A DNA stretch of 64,000 nucleotides from Fragilariopsis cylindrus CCMP1102. Taxonomy: Eukaryota; Bacillariophyta; Bacillariophyceae; Bacillariales; Bacillariaceae. Positions 10,669 to 22,853 of this stretch are shown one piece after another. The DNA is taken from NCBI GenBank assembly GCA_900095095.1, contig FMBT01000359.1, positions 62,001 through 126,000 of the forward strand, written 5' to 3'. Position numbers and translations under genes: made by a program. The notes under the pieces were generated by a model. That model saw only the letters and a program-made list of their open reading frames with translations. It had not been told where the DNA came from and made no database searches. How positions within the stretch are numbered: the first letter of the stretch is position 1; each line of letters starts with the position of its first letter.

Positions 10669-11005
10669 CCCTTTGGGCACGCACTGCAAGAATGACGGAA
10701 TAATTGTTTACTTATAGCACACAATACAGAACAATGTTACTAAGTAGATTTTCCGTTTGGGCACGCACTGCAGGAATGACGGAATAATTGTTTACGTATA
10801 GCGCACAATACAGAACAATGTTACTAAGTAGATTTTCCCTTTGGGCACTTCACTGCAGGAATGACGGAATAATTGTTTACGTATAGCGCACAATACAGAA
10901 CAATGTTACTAAGTAGATTTTCCCTTTGGGCACGCACTGCAGGAATGACGGAATAATTGTTTACTTATAGCACACAATACAGAACAATGTTACTAAGTAG
11001 ATTTT
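10669..11005. repeat. Four-copy tandem array of an 84-bp unit
   Basis: Units start at 10669, 10753, 10837 and 10922, with 84, 84 and 85 bp spacing, and the last ends near 11005. Each reads CCxTTTGGGCAC...CACTGCA(A/G)GAATGACGG, then AATAATTGTTTAC(T/G)TATAGC(A/G)CACAATACAG, then AACAATGTTACTAAGTAGATTTT. Copies differ at only a few positions; units 1 and 4 share ACTTATAGCACAC while 2 and 3 share ACGTATAGCGCAC. Such low divergence means recent amplification or ongoing homogenisation. The array lies about 460 bp upstream of the S41-type gene start. Confidence 0.92.
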
Positions 11006-11093
11006 CGATTCGATTCTTCTTTGGTCATTCTTTATTGTTCTTTTGTTATGCTTTTTTTCTTCCAAATACTGTATTAGGGCCTACGGTTCGGTA

Positions 11094-11255
11094 CTTGTGA
11101 ACTGCGAACTCATTATTTGACTTTTACATACCGGTAAGACGTTAACGAATGTACATTCACGACAGCCAAGAAACAACGTGTAAGATTAAAAATAATGATG
11201 ATGTGTTATTGCTTGTGAACTGCGAACTCATCAATACAGTATTTGACTTTTACAT
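11094..11255. repeat. Direct duplication upstream of the S41-type gene
   Basis: CTTGTGAACTGCGAACTCAT followed by ATTTGACTTTTACAT occurs at about 11094-11129 and again at 11212-11255, the second with CAATACAGT inserted. It may include promoter elements of the gene at 11469. Confidence 0.7.
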
Positions 11256-11468
11256 TCGTACGACGTTCCCCATATATCGAAGACTATATCGAAGACAAGT
11301 CACAAGTACAAATACAAAAGCAACCCGATTAGCTAGAATAGAGAGCAAAGCTCCACAGCCTCATAAGTTGTTTAGAACAATCTCTAATAACCAACTCTAG
11401 TCTGTCTCAACAGTTCTAAACAGAAGTCTTCAGAAGTTGAATCGCTAGGTTCAAAAATAAGCTTATCA

Positions 11469-14400
11469 ATGGTATCTTTTATTGGTTTTGTCACCGTCGC
11501 TACTTTTCTGACTGGTGGCGGTCCTTATGGTGTAGTGACTGCCTCGATTGACACCGAACCCGTCCAAGAACTGCGTTCGCTACAGGATAAAGCAATGTCT
11601 TTTGCTCCCATCGAATTTCCAGCTTGTTCGTTCGAGAGCGCTCACCAAAATAGTGAATCAAACAGGACTTATGTTCCCCTGTCGGAATACTATTCCTGCA
11701 TTTCTTCCTTCCGATTGGATCAAGAAAACGGAACGCAGTACCTTGAATCGCTAATCAATGTCACGAGAGACTACTATGTCTTTGGCGATATAGCCGTCGA
11801 TTCCGTAGAGTCGGTTCCAACAACTACTATGGTGAGCAGCTATGTAATTGAATATTCATTGAGGGGGAATCCGCGCTAATGAAGTTACTGATTCTAGAGT
11901 TCTAACACCAAGATCTTGCGTTTGCAACTTTTTTCGTTAATAATATGATAAAACAGTTTGATTTCCCTATCTACAACGGAACTCGAGAGGGTAGAGTAGA
12001 TCTGATGGAAGAAATGGATACACTCGTTGCAGAGGTCAAATCCGAAGGTGCAAAGCTAGACTTGTTTCTTCGAGTGAACGATATATACTCCAACCTTCTC
12101 GATGGACACGTAATTATTAATCAAGATATATCTACCGCCGAAATGCTGGATTATTATATATACTTGGTAAAGAGCGACGGAGCAGAACTTTACGTTGCAT
12201 ATCCAACCGACGATGGCGAATTTATGCTCATGGCAGATATCACGGACGAAAACAATCGGACGGAAACAAAGCAAATTCAAACGATTGATGGCATGGAACC
12301 CATGGATTTTTTTATTGAAACATCATCAACGTCACCATTCTTTTCGGCGTATAAGGTAAGTTAGATGTGTTCGCATTTAGACGTCACTTCCTGATATAGG
12401 TTTTTTTACTGAAAAAATAAATCTAATTCACTCAATTTCATCTCTTCATTTTTTTACCAAGTCACTTGGACCGAGAATCCAAGAACTTATTGCGTTTATT
12501 ACGAATGGAATTTATTATTCCAGTTTGAACTTGTCACGTGTGTTTCGCGACAGTTACAAGATTGTATATGCCGACGGCACATCTTCCAAATGGCTCATGC
12601 TAAAAGTAGGTTTATTGAGCGGATTGTATTATTTATTATTTGACTTGCGTTTGTACCGAAACTAGAAAATATTCGTTTGGAGAAGATACCTAATGAATAT
12701 TATTTTGTCTTGTTATTCCAGGAGATCCCTTCTCCTGTTTCTCGTAAAGATACCAAACTTGAGATCGAAGAAGCCCTTACAGAACCTGGAGAATTGTACA
12801 GAAGGTACGATGAAGCAACGAAGCGCATATCTACGGCTTTTTCGCAGCGTCAACGACATCAGAGGAAAATTGAGGCCCGACTTGTTGGAGAGGATCGCCA
12901 ACTCCAAGAACTGTTATCTAATAGCAGTAGTATTGAATTTACTACGTACTCATGGGAGCATGGAAGTATTGGTTTTGCGGTCTTTGATGGATATGCTGTC
13001 CTTAAAGTTGACTCATTTGATAGTTATGATGAATCTAAGATGCTTAAGGCCTGGAATGACTTGACAAATGAAGCTGAGGCTAAAGGCGTCACAAATTTGA
13101 TTATCGATATTATCGGCAATGGTGGAGGAACTGTTTCGCTTGGTTACCAGCTGGTACAACTTATGTATCCTAGTGCGAATTGGAGAGATCTTGCAAACAA
13201 ACATGACATTTTGGATTCGCCCAGCTTAAAGGTGTACAGGGATCAAGTGAGACCAATCCTGGACAGTATAGGACAAGTGATCCGTGGCAACTCTAATGAT
13301 TCCTTTGGCGATCTTCAGAGCATATTAGTTGGTCTCAATAATGACCCTGGTAAGTATGAAAACAAAGATCTTAAATGACGCTTCGGATTCTCTCTATAGG
13401 AAGGTTGTGGGTGTATGATATAACTTACTGGTTCTATGTCTTGATTATGCCTCATAATCTGCTCTCACAAAGACCAACGATGATTTTTGTTTGTATCTCT
13501 AGATACATTGGTTTCAAAATTTAATCAGACTGTTAAAGTATTATATGCGATGGATGTTTTAGTCCCTAACTATATTAATGGTCCTTTTGGCAATACATCG
13601 TCCATCCTGGAAAATATTTTGGAGAATATTTTGTCGCGAACCCCGCCAAGTATTCTGGAAAACGAATTTCAGACAATCTTGTATGAAATTACAAATTTAG
13701 ACGGTAACAGTATTGGTTTGGATAGCGCTCGTATGTTCACTACCACTGGAGAAAATTCACCGGTAGAACAAATACGCGGAGGTATTGCAAGAAACTACTC
13801 AGATGCATTTTTTCAGTATGATCCAAATGACTTTATTGTTTGGCAGTCCCGAGTACTGCAACTTGAAAATCCCTTTCAGTTCAAACAGTATATTATTCTG
13901 GGAGACGGCAATGGTATTGGATCCACCGCAAACACATTTCAGGTAACTTCCGTGACGCTAAATACTGAGTTTGAATACGTTTCTTTAAAAAGAACAATTT
14001 CTCAATTTTGTTTCCCTTATTGTTTCCTTTAGACAACTGCAGTGGAGTACTCAAAGTCGCATACCGGATCAGTTGCTCCTACTTACACTTTGAGCTACGG
14101 AGGAAGTGGGCAAAAGGAGGACGCAGCAGTCACTCAGTTTGCTGGTGGATCAGTTAAAGATGCAGATCTGTCGCCACTGTATTTACCCACTTTTTTACTC
14201 CTTTCAATGGCAATTCTCTTGGAGGGAGTCGAGATTTACGATATCTCGGTAGTCAATGATATTCTTACCAGTTACGATAGCTCAGTTCCAGAGCCTTGTT
14301 ACTTCTGCAACAAAATGCCACACATTACTTTTGTTGAAATGTATTCTGTTCTGGTTGGGACGAACAGTATCCCAATGGAGTACGTCAACCAGCGGCCGGA

Positions 14401-14770
14401 TTTTTACATCAAACAGTGGCCAACCAGAACACACTTCTCCCAGACCTTTAGTGATCTCCCAGCCCTTTACAGGAGCGCCAAGGAATTCTTCAACGAAAAC
14501 TCCCCCGGTGATGATGGTGTACTTGGCAGTGATTACTGTATGCTCTCGTCAAATGAAGCGTGTTACAAGCTAGGTTGGCCCCCTTGCTGCCTCGACAAGT
14601 CACTGATCCCATGCCCTACTGAACAACCCCCTTGTAACGTTGATCCGATGACGCCTATTATTGATGAAATCGATGAAAGCTCGGCAAATTCTGATGGAGC
14701 GAACCGTTCACTTTGCTTTTTATGGCTTAGCTTTTTCTATTTTGTTTCCTCGATTTTTGGTTTCTGGTGA
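11469..14770 (+). CDS. Secreted S41-type peptidase-like protein, GPI-like tail
   Basis: Six exons by GT-AG and frame continuity: 11469-11831, 11957-12355, 12462-12605, 12722-13349, 13503-13942 and 14033-14770, giving 903 aa. The N-terminus is a signal peptide (IGFVTVATFLTGG...GVVTASI). Residues about 310-660 look like the C-terminal processing protease fold (S41, CPAF-like): YAVLKVDSF, then TNLIIDIIGNGGGTVSLGY (family I-D-x-x-x-N-G-G-G), and in exon 5 GDGNGIGSTANTF where the family places its nucleophilic Ser. The Cys-rich C-terminal part (EPCYFCNKM, CCLDKSLIPCP) ends in a small-residue stretch and a hydrophobic tail (CFLWLSFFYFVSSIFGFW) with no basic residue after it, as in GPI-anchor signals. 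Predicted to act at the cell surface. Catalytic competence is not established. Confidence 0.72.
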
Positions 14771-15149
14771 GATAAAAGTAACAGAAAAAGTGTTAAGGCT
14801 AGTAATGAACTGTGATATAGTACTTCGAAGTAGTAGACAATAATATTGAATGATCTTAAAACCCAGGCCCAGGCCCAGTGTAGTAGTATAAAAAGGACCT
14901 ATTGATTAGACAGCAATCAAACAGTGTGAACTGGTTGCTATAACTTTTATTACTTAAAATCTGCCGCGCCGCTGCTCAGCGTCTTAAAAAGACAGAAGAT
15001 TCAACGGTCGGCCCGCCCATTATTAGGTAGCTATTACAGTAATATATTTGTCTTTTTTCAGCGCCTGTGTACTCTTTCAAATTGTTTCTATCCACTCCTA
15101 TTGCTGTTGTTGGTGAACACACTACATCCATTACTGTATAGATTTGTCT
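14771..15149. other. Intergenic region, no gene seen
   Basis: Downstream of the S41-type gene. CCCAGGCCCAGGCCCAG, a small tandem repeat, lies near 14861. A GC-rich patch (CTGCCGCGCCGCTGC) lies near 14962. Nothing else recognisable. Confidence 0.4.
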
Positions 15150-16390
15150 CCCTGTCTTTCATATGTTGGTTCTGGTATGCATTCTATTTCTAAACTGGCT
15201 CAATGTTTGGCCAGAAATCTTCTTCTATGCACTTAATAATGTCCCTCCAAATGTAGTGCTCTTATCATGGGATATTGCAGTAGTTGTTTTGATAATCCTG
15301 ATGCGTAAGAATATTATTGTAGCCATATATGTCTGGATACTAACACCAGGACTATGGAAACATGACGGAAGAAGAACCACATTCACACTGGTAGCCGACA
15401 ACTTTGGGGTACAATATTTCAGCAAAGAAGATGTAGACCACCTAATCAACTCAATCAAAGCAAACTATGCAAACTACCCTGTGAAAACAGATTGGACAGG
15501 ATCAAAATACATAGGAATTGATTTAGTTTGGAACTACAAAAAAGAACAAGTAATATTATCAATGAAAGGATACGTAAAAAAAAAGCACTAAAAGAGTGCC
15601 AACACAAAGCACCATCAAAACCATTTGATGCACCTACAAAATACCAAAGCCGGAATTTGGACAAAAAGTACGGTATGAAAGAGTAGATGAATCAACACCA
15701 TTATCACCAGAACAAATAAAAGCAATTGTACAAGAAGTATGTGGAAAATTCTTGTATAAAAGTCAAGCAATAGATAATACAATGCAACATGCAATGAATG
15801 AACTATGTATAGTAGCAACAAAAGGAACACAAGAAACACAAGAAGCACTAGAATACTTTCTGAACTACTGTGCAACACATCTGGAAGCATGAATTTTATA
15901 TCGAGCCAGTGCAATGATTTCAACAATAGACAGTGATGCAGCCTACCAAGTGGCAGCAAGATCAAGAAGCAGAGCATCCGGATACCACTATATCTAGGAA
16001 ATTTAGGTGGAAAATTGTTCAATGGAGCAATATTCATATTAGCAAAAATAATCAAATCAATCATGCAATCAGCTGCAGAAGCAGAATGTGGTGGATTATA
16101 CAAGAATGCAAAAGAAGCTGTACCAATGAGAATAACATTAGAAGAATTAGGACACCCACAATCAGCAACACCAATTAGAACTGATAACAGCACCGCAGAT
16201 GAAAAAATGGATAAAACAGTAGGACAGAAACAGTCAAAGTCAATGGACATGGACATGAGATTATACTGGCTACAAGATAGAGTCAAACAGGGACAATTTA
16301 GAGTATTTTGGGCACCAGGAAAGATAAATCTAGTTGACTACCAATCAAAAGTTCAACCAACTAGTGTACACCAAGCTATTTGACCAATCT
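15150..16390 (+). mobile_element. Decayed Ty1/copia pol fragment (RT end and RNase H)
   Basis: Fossil of a copia-type LTR retrotransposon. The left part carries the end of a reverse transcriptase domain (TPGLWKHD, FTLVADNFGVQYFSKEDVDHL, DWTGSKYIGIDL). The right part carries copia-type RNase H (SAAEAECGGLYKNAKEA, RTDNSTADEKM, DMRLYWLQDRVKQGQFRVFW). No gag, protease or integrase is seen, and neither LTR was found, so most of the element is gone. The remaining coding stretch is broken in several places. It is much older than the whole-looking copia element at 28.4 kb and, from its different wording, belongs to another lineage. Confidence 0.82.
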
Positions 16391-17453
16391 ATCTATATGT
16401 AGAAGGTAAGATTCCTACAAAGCTGCTTGGGGTGTGATAAGATTCTGGAAACACTAGCAAGTGGGACTAACAGTAAAGGCACCATTACTAGCCAGTACTT
16501 AAATACTACAGCCCAGTACATGACAGTTGCAACCAAGCGAGCCATACCAACTCACATATCATCCACATGGTAAGGAAGATAGCATACAGTATACTATACA
16601 GTAGCTTAACAGCGGTGAGTGAATTTTCAAAGTCACTTGTGTCATCTACAGCACCATCAAAAGGAGTTGTAGCAATTACAGCATCACTGTCGTCAGCTGA
16701 AGCGGGAAGCAGCCAACACCAATCACAATATATGGAATCATCCTTATGGTCTAGTCATTGTTGCTTTAGTTTTTACCTCTAGTGATTGTGTTCTTTATTT
16801 ATCTGTTCTTCTTTCCTCCTTTTTGATCTTCTCATAGTTCTTTCTCGTCACTTTCCATCCAGAACCATACAGTAGCAACGCAACGCGATCAGATTTAATG
16901 CGTGGGCTGCGAATTTTCGCTGATTTTTGATTTTTTTTCTTCTTCAAATCCAGGATGACAGATGGAGTGCGTACTACGTACGTATGCAGTACAGTACTTC
17001 TTTGAAGTACTGTACTGTCCTTACTTCAAAGTACTTCAAGTAATTCTTACTATGTACACGGCAGCTTTGAACGCGGTTGCGTCCAAAAAAAACATAAAAA
17101 TTATAGGCTCCGCGAGCACAAATGCAAGTCATCCTCTCTTTGTTAAGAGTGTAACATATAAACAGAACAGTTCTCTACCGGTTAGTTGTGATTTGTAAGA
17201 TACCTTCTTTACTCACTCATACTCACATAATCATAGCTTCGATCGATAATAACGATTGGAAACTTTCTTTGTAGCAATAGCATATTGTTCTTATAGCTAC
17301 ACTAGCTACCTAGCTATCTCCAACTTTTTGTACAAAAGGTAATCATATACGTATGCATCAATTTTTGATCTTATTCCTTCTGGTAAAACTCACTCACTCA
17401 CTTTTCTTTGTAACTTCTTATTTATTTTTACAACATTAATAGTGGAATCAACC
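16391..17453. other. Intergenic region with a perfect hairpin
   Basis: Follows the copia fossil and leads to the DUF6824 gene. The first part (to about 16780) may be further retroelement debris but shows no domain. At 16987-17017 there is a perfect 14-bp inverted repeat around a 3-nt loop: CAGTACAGTACTTC, TTT, GAAGTACTGTACTG. The rest is ordinary AT-rich promoter-like DNA. Confidence 0.6.
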
Positions 17454-19455
17454 ATGGCCGATAATCATACGGATACGAAGACGAAACCCAAGAAACAGGA
17501 GGAGGAGGAGGTTGATACTATTGTCGAAGAAGGAAAGGAAGAAAATACAACTTCTCCCTTGAACGATAACGACAAGTCGTCGTCTCCCACCGAGGAGGAA
17601 AAGGAGGTCGACAAAGACAACAAAAACGAGAAGGCCGAAGAAGATGCCGTTGTAGAAAAGAAAAATAGAGTTGAAGACACAAAATCGACCGAGAAGGTGG
17701 ACGGTAATGAAATGAAGGAGGAAGAGGAGGAAGACACTAAAAAGAAGGACGATAATAATGAAATGAAGGAGGAAGAGGACAAACAACCGACCGACAAGAA
17801 TGATGATAATGATGACAGTAAGAAGGAGGAGGATGTTCAAGTCAAAGATAAAGCACCACCGTCCGATTTGAAGAAAACAAATAATGACGATGAAGAAACA
17901 AAGAAAACTGATTATTCAACGACAGGTATCATCACCAAAAAAGAAGAAGAAGAACCGACAGTGAACACATCATCGAAACCCATGGACGTTACTGACGGAA
18001 AGAAAGAAGAAATTACTACGAATACTACTACTTCTCAGACTACCGCCGCCGCTGCAACTGAAGAAGTAAAAGAAGATGGATCGATAAAGAAGACTGCAGC
18101 GACTTTAACCAACAATCTGATGACGGAACCGATATCGGAATTGGTAGCTGCAGCTCAAGCCGATGCAAGAAATAATAGAGATCAACCAGCACCTAGTGAA
18201 TCAGCTGTTCGTCCGTAAGTTATTACCACATATTGTACACGTATCATACCATAGTGTTGTGTTTCGTTACATTACATATTGTTGCTCACATACATACATT
18301 TTACATGCTGTCACAAAATTTCATTTATTTATCTTTAAAAGGAACAATCAGGATGTTTTATTTGGCCGGGGAAAGCCATTTCAAAATCATAATGGAAATC
18401 GTAAGATGTTAGGTCTAATTGATCAGTACAAACGGCAATATAATGAATCTCCACGAGATCAAAAACGACCGATCGTGGAAGAAATTATTGGTATCTTATC
18501 GAATGATGGTGGAAGATTCTTACGAAGATACAACGAAGATGTTAATTCGACGTGGTGGACGGAAGTTCCACGACAAGTTGCATTTGACAAAGTCTCTCAT
18601 GCATTTCGTTCTCGTGGCCGACCTAAGGCATATCCCAAAACATCCCATTCAGTTGCAGCCACTAGCGCTATAAACAAGGGAGCCTACCTAACGCCACAAC
18701 CAGCAGCCGTGGCCCTTCATCCACAACAGCATATGCAACAGCAACAGATGATGCAACAACAACAACAACAACCACAATATCAGCATCATCAAGGACAATA
18801 TATTGTTGACCAGCATGGTAGTCATCAATACGTCCAATATCCGGGAATGCCAAACTATAATCCGGTAATGGCAGCGGCCGCTGCTTCGATGCAACAACCA
18901 CATGCTGCTATGATGGGATATCATCCCATGCAGATGTCTCCACAACAACAAGCGATGATGCAAGCGGGTATGATGGTCGTGATGCAGCAACATGCTGCTC
19001 CGCCACCGGGAACTTCTCCTACTGCTGTATACGGACAAGCTCAGCCGCCTCTACAACAACCGCCATACCATCACCACCAACAGCAACCCGTTGTCCAATT
19101 CGGAACTGCTCCACCTGTGAATCCTTACTACGGACAGCAACAACTGCAGCAACAACCTCAACAGCAGCAGCAACAGCAGGGAAACATACCAGGAGGATAC
19201 CCTAATCAGGCCGTTACCACGGCTCAGGTGTACAGAGGAGGCGGATACGCTCAACCCGGAGCTCCGGCGGCACCAATACCGACCACTACAGCGATAGAAG
19301 GAGGAGCAGGACAGTCAACATCTTCCGAAGGAAAAGGTCTACCGGAAGGAGAGGGGGCACCAAATCCGACCGAACAGACGGCGGAAGAAGTACCAAAAAG
19401 CGAAAACGAAACAAAGGGAGATGTAGATGTAGGTACAGCAGAAATTTTGGTCTAG
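17454..19455 (+). CDS. DUF6824-domain protein with Gln-rich tail
   Basis: Two exons, 17454-18214 and 18342-19455, phase 2 junction completing VRPNNQDVLFGRGKPF. The ATG at 17454 in the context ACCATGGCC is chosen. Residues 1-240 are disordered Lys/Glu/Asp repeats with internal copies of NEMKEEE. The DUF6824 domain (about residues 255-345) shows DVLFGRGKPFQNHNGNRKM, then IDQYKRQYNES, a FLRRYNED..WWTEV block and AFDKVSHAFRSRGRP. The tail (about 270 residues) is Gln/Pro/His/Met-rich, like transcription or RNA-binding regulators. DUF6824 is common and expanded in diatoms, but its biochemical role is unknown to me. A nuclear regulatory role is an inference from the polyQ tail and charged N-terminus. 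Confidence 0.85.
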
Positions 19456-20304
19456 TACTAGTAGATTAGCGCAAGTGCGATGAGCTCTAGTAGAAAAGCA
19501 GCGACAAGAATTATAACGGATGATCATATCATATTTGGGTGATATAAAGTAAAGCAAAGGATATCGAGTAATCAAACAAACAACATCGAATGGATCAAGG
19601 ACGATTAGCGTTCAAATTCTGGGAATAACACAAAGACCGAGAAAACGTACAAAATACACCAAACCGGGGGTTTACATTCGTACAATGTAACATTACAATA
19701 TTACTTTTACTATATATATATATATATGATACGACAGTAAGATTGCTAAAATATCTATTTGTATAGTACCAAAAGCGTTTACTTAAAGAAATAATTTTAG
19801 TAATGGTATCATGTCATGAACTTTTCTACTGGAATAGTAATTGTAGAAATTAAATATTCGATACTTTCATGATGTTATAATTATTTGCCATCCCGCTGTA
19901 CTTCCTCCGTGCGACGCACTTTGCGCAGGGGGGCTAACGTGAGGAATTTCACAACATAAAAGCGTGGAGAACCCCTCAAAAGCTACCCAATCGACTGCGT
20001 AATTTCCGTTGCACGGAGGAAGTACATACCATTGATTGTATTCAACATGTACAGTAGATAGAAATATAATATTATCACAGGCTGTGATATTATCGAGAGT
20101 TCATTTTTCATTCAAGAAGTTGCTACTATATCTGATACGTTCGAAAGCAACGTTGAAGTGCGACGCCGGGGCGCAAACAATACTAGAAACATGGTACATC
20201 TAATCTTCTTGAAGCAAAAAGGTAAAAAGAAAGGAATCATTTCTTTCAGAACAACAATTTTCTATTTGCTTTTAATTTACTTCTATTGGGTACTAGCTAG
20301 CTAG
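19456..20304. other. Convergent intergenic region
   Basis: 3' flanks of the DUF6824 and CAX genes. It contains an (AT)n run at about 19713-19727, the 128-bp MITE at 19898 (listed separately), and a (CTAG)5 run at 20293-20312 in which the CAX stop codon falls. No gene recognised. Confidence 0.5.
19898..20025. mobile_element. 128-bp MITE, TA-flanked, Stowaway-like ends
   Basis: Perfect 15-bp inverted ends: GTACTTCCTCCGTGC at 19898-19912 and GCACGGAGGAAGTAC at 20011-20025. If TA is the target duplication, the true TIR is CTTCCTCCGTGC. This resembles the plant Stowaway (Tc1/mariner) consensus CTCCCTCCGTT with a TA target site. The interior (TTTGCGCAGGGGGGCTAACG, then TGAGGAATTTCACAACATAA) is non-coding. 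It recurs in the copy at 23621. Confidence 0.82.
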
Positions 20305-22853
20305 CTAGCTAGTAGAAAGAAGAGCCCTCGTCGCATTGTTCAGTCCAGTAAGCGTAGCTTCCGCATCAACTGACAAATCTTCCAATGTATGGAACCAAAA
20401 TCCAGTTGCGATCATAACGTATACCGAAATACATGTCGCCCCGACCAACCAGTTCGTTGTGCCTCCTTGTAGGACGGCTGCTACAACAATAACGGCTAAA
20501 AATAGAGAGACCGTTTCGTATGCATGAAAGTACAACGTCATAGATCTGTCAAATAACCATCCCATTATGACACATCCCGGTAAGACGAATGATGCAACCT
20601 GTATCGCACTTCCAACTGTCACCCCAACAGCCAAATCCATTTCATTCCGGTAGGCGAATAATATTGCAGAAACTTGCTCGGCCACATTTGAAAAGAATGG
20701 AACAATTACCATTGAGGTGAACACCTCACTGATGCGTAAACGTATTGCAAACCCATCGATGGTATCGACTAAAATATCACTCATGGCAGAAACCCCACAT
20801 GTAATAATAAATAACCACAAGATTCCAACTCGGAATGACATTTGTGGTTCTGATGATGATCGAAGATGATGATGATGATTGCTATCATTGAGATCGAGAT
20901 TCGGTAGCGAAGGAAGAGCTGAAGTAAATACAAAAAAAGATGCGTCCCAATCACAGGAAGAGAATATAGAAACAAAAAAAAGTTGGAAGGCATTGAGTTA
21001 GCTTTACAGGCTGCAGTAGAAAGCAAAAACAAAACGTGAAAACTCCGATTAAAAGATTATACGTTATATTAGTTACCTCGTTGGATTGTCTCGGATGGTT
21101 CTGCCAAACCAAGTGGCAAGAGTACACCCGGTGTCCTATTTTTCTTTTTCTTTTTCTTGCCTTTACTACTACTGCTTGTATTGTTATTGTTATTGTTGAG
21201 TTGCTGTGTATTATTATCTCGGCGGGGAGAGAGTGAGTGCTGCTTCCTTGCTCCATCACCGGCATTGCTACCACCTCGACTACGCAATCGTGGCTCAGCA
21301 GCAGACGATGATGCAGTATCATAATCATCAAAGTAACCATTGTCCCGATCCTGATTTAGGGTTGCATTTTGCGGTAGGAGACATTCTTCATCGGAAGAAC
21401 TTTCGTCTTCATCATCATCTGAATACCTGATCGAATTATTATTGTTCTTATCATCACGAGGAATCATTCTCAACAAACGATCACTGTACATCATTTCGAC
21501 ATCTCCACCATTATTTTCACCGCCACTACTACCACCACCGCCTCGTCGTTCCGCTGTTATCGAAGGTGATGCAACCCATCCTTGTTCTCTGTTATTATCG
21601 TTACTACTGCCGCTCATTCTCAAAAAGCAACGTGTACGACGTACAGCCCATACACAGAAGGCATTCCGTCGAGGTTGCCGTCCATGACGGGAGGTAAAAT
21701 GTGGTGAGAGATGCAATGAATTGTGACTGGCCGTTTGTACGACATTTTCCTCCTCATCGAATTCTTCCTTATGTGTTCCTAATTGAAAAATAAGATAACA
21801 ACCATACATGAATATCATTACAAATGCATTGACGCGACAAAATTGTAATTCCTCCAACGAGGGAGTATTTGACGACGATGATAATCCTTGTGTGATGATC
21901 GAGGTATCATCATCATAATCTCCTCCATCACTATTACTGTCACTACTACTACTGCTACTACTCTGTTTTAATTGACCACCCAAAATTAATGTGGCAGGTA
22001 ATAAGGAACCAGCCACGGACAAGAGTAACATCCCCACCGACACATTCCCCGAGGTGATCCGTAATTCTTGTACTTGCCATCGCAGTCCACCAATTAAACA
22101 ACTGACACCGAACACAAATAATAAATTCGTTAACATCGATCCTAACATTGCTAATTGTACAACACGATAAAATCCTTTCCGTAAGGCCGCGGACGCAATT
22201 AATAATTCTGGTGCATTGCCAAATGTCGCATTTAATAAGGCACCGATCGTACCATTCGTATGTTCCGCTACTTGTTCGGTAACGAACGAGAGACTATACA
22301 TGTACAAATTTAAATGATAAAAATAAATACCATATCAATGAACAGAGAGAGGAAAAATAATATGGACGACGACAGGTGAGAAAAATCTCTGCATGAAAAA
22401 ACGACAATGACCATTATATTATACTCAGAACTTGATTGCTACTTTTTTTCTTCCTTGATCTTTTTTTTTCTTTTCTTCTTACCGTTCTGCACAGGGAATT
22501 AAGGCAATACCTGAAAAGGCAAAACAGGCGGTTTCACCTAATAGTCCAGTAGCATCCCCTAATAAGGCAATGGGTCCCATAATTAATAACCAATTTAATT
22601 TATTATTGATCACTAGTCCCGAGGAATGATATAAATCTTTCGTGATATCCATCACATATCCACAAATAAATCCACCACCAATATTACCTCCTGTTTGTAT
22701 AATTTCATCATCTCCATCATCTGTATTATTGCTATCGTCAATATTATTCATAATACGAGTATTACTGTGATGATCATCGTCATTATCATCATCGTCGTCA
22801 ATATTACGCTCTGAGTCGCTATTGTTGTTGTTCGTCATTGTCATCATCATCAT
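20305..22853 (-). CDS. CAX: Ca2+/H+ exchanger, CAX family
   Basis: Three exons: 22853-22483, 22293-21077 and 20918-20305 (phases 2 and 1), 733 aa. The first joins as AERLSFVTEQVAEHTNGTIG, typical CAX wording. CAX proteins move Ca2+ or Mn2+ into vacuoles in exchange for protons. The c-1 repeat NATFGNAPELLIASAALRKG (about residue 150) and the c-2 repeat IVPFFSNVAEQVSAILFAYR (about 606) carry the acidic residues of the ion path; GNAxE is SNVAE in c-2. About ten membrane segments are visible. The central loop between the halves is unusually long (about 250 residues, acidic, His- and Ser-rich). The N-terminus is acidic and disordered. Start choice: first in-frame ATG of a four-Met run; an upstream exon is possible, since the frame stays open without ATG to about 23190. 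Confidence 0.88.

Noticed and set aside
17448-17840. Leu/Ile/Ser-rich minus-strand frames opposite the DUF6824 gene
   Set aside because: Shadows of the Lys/Glu/Asp-rich coding strand.
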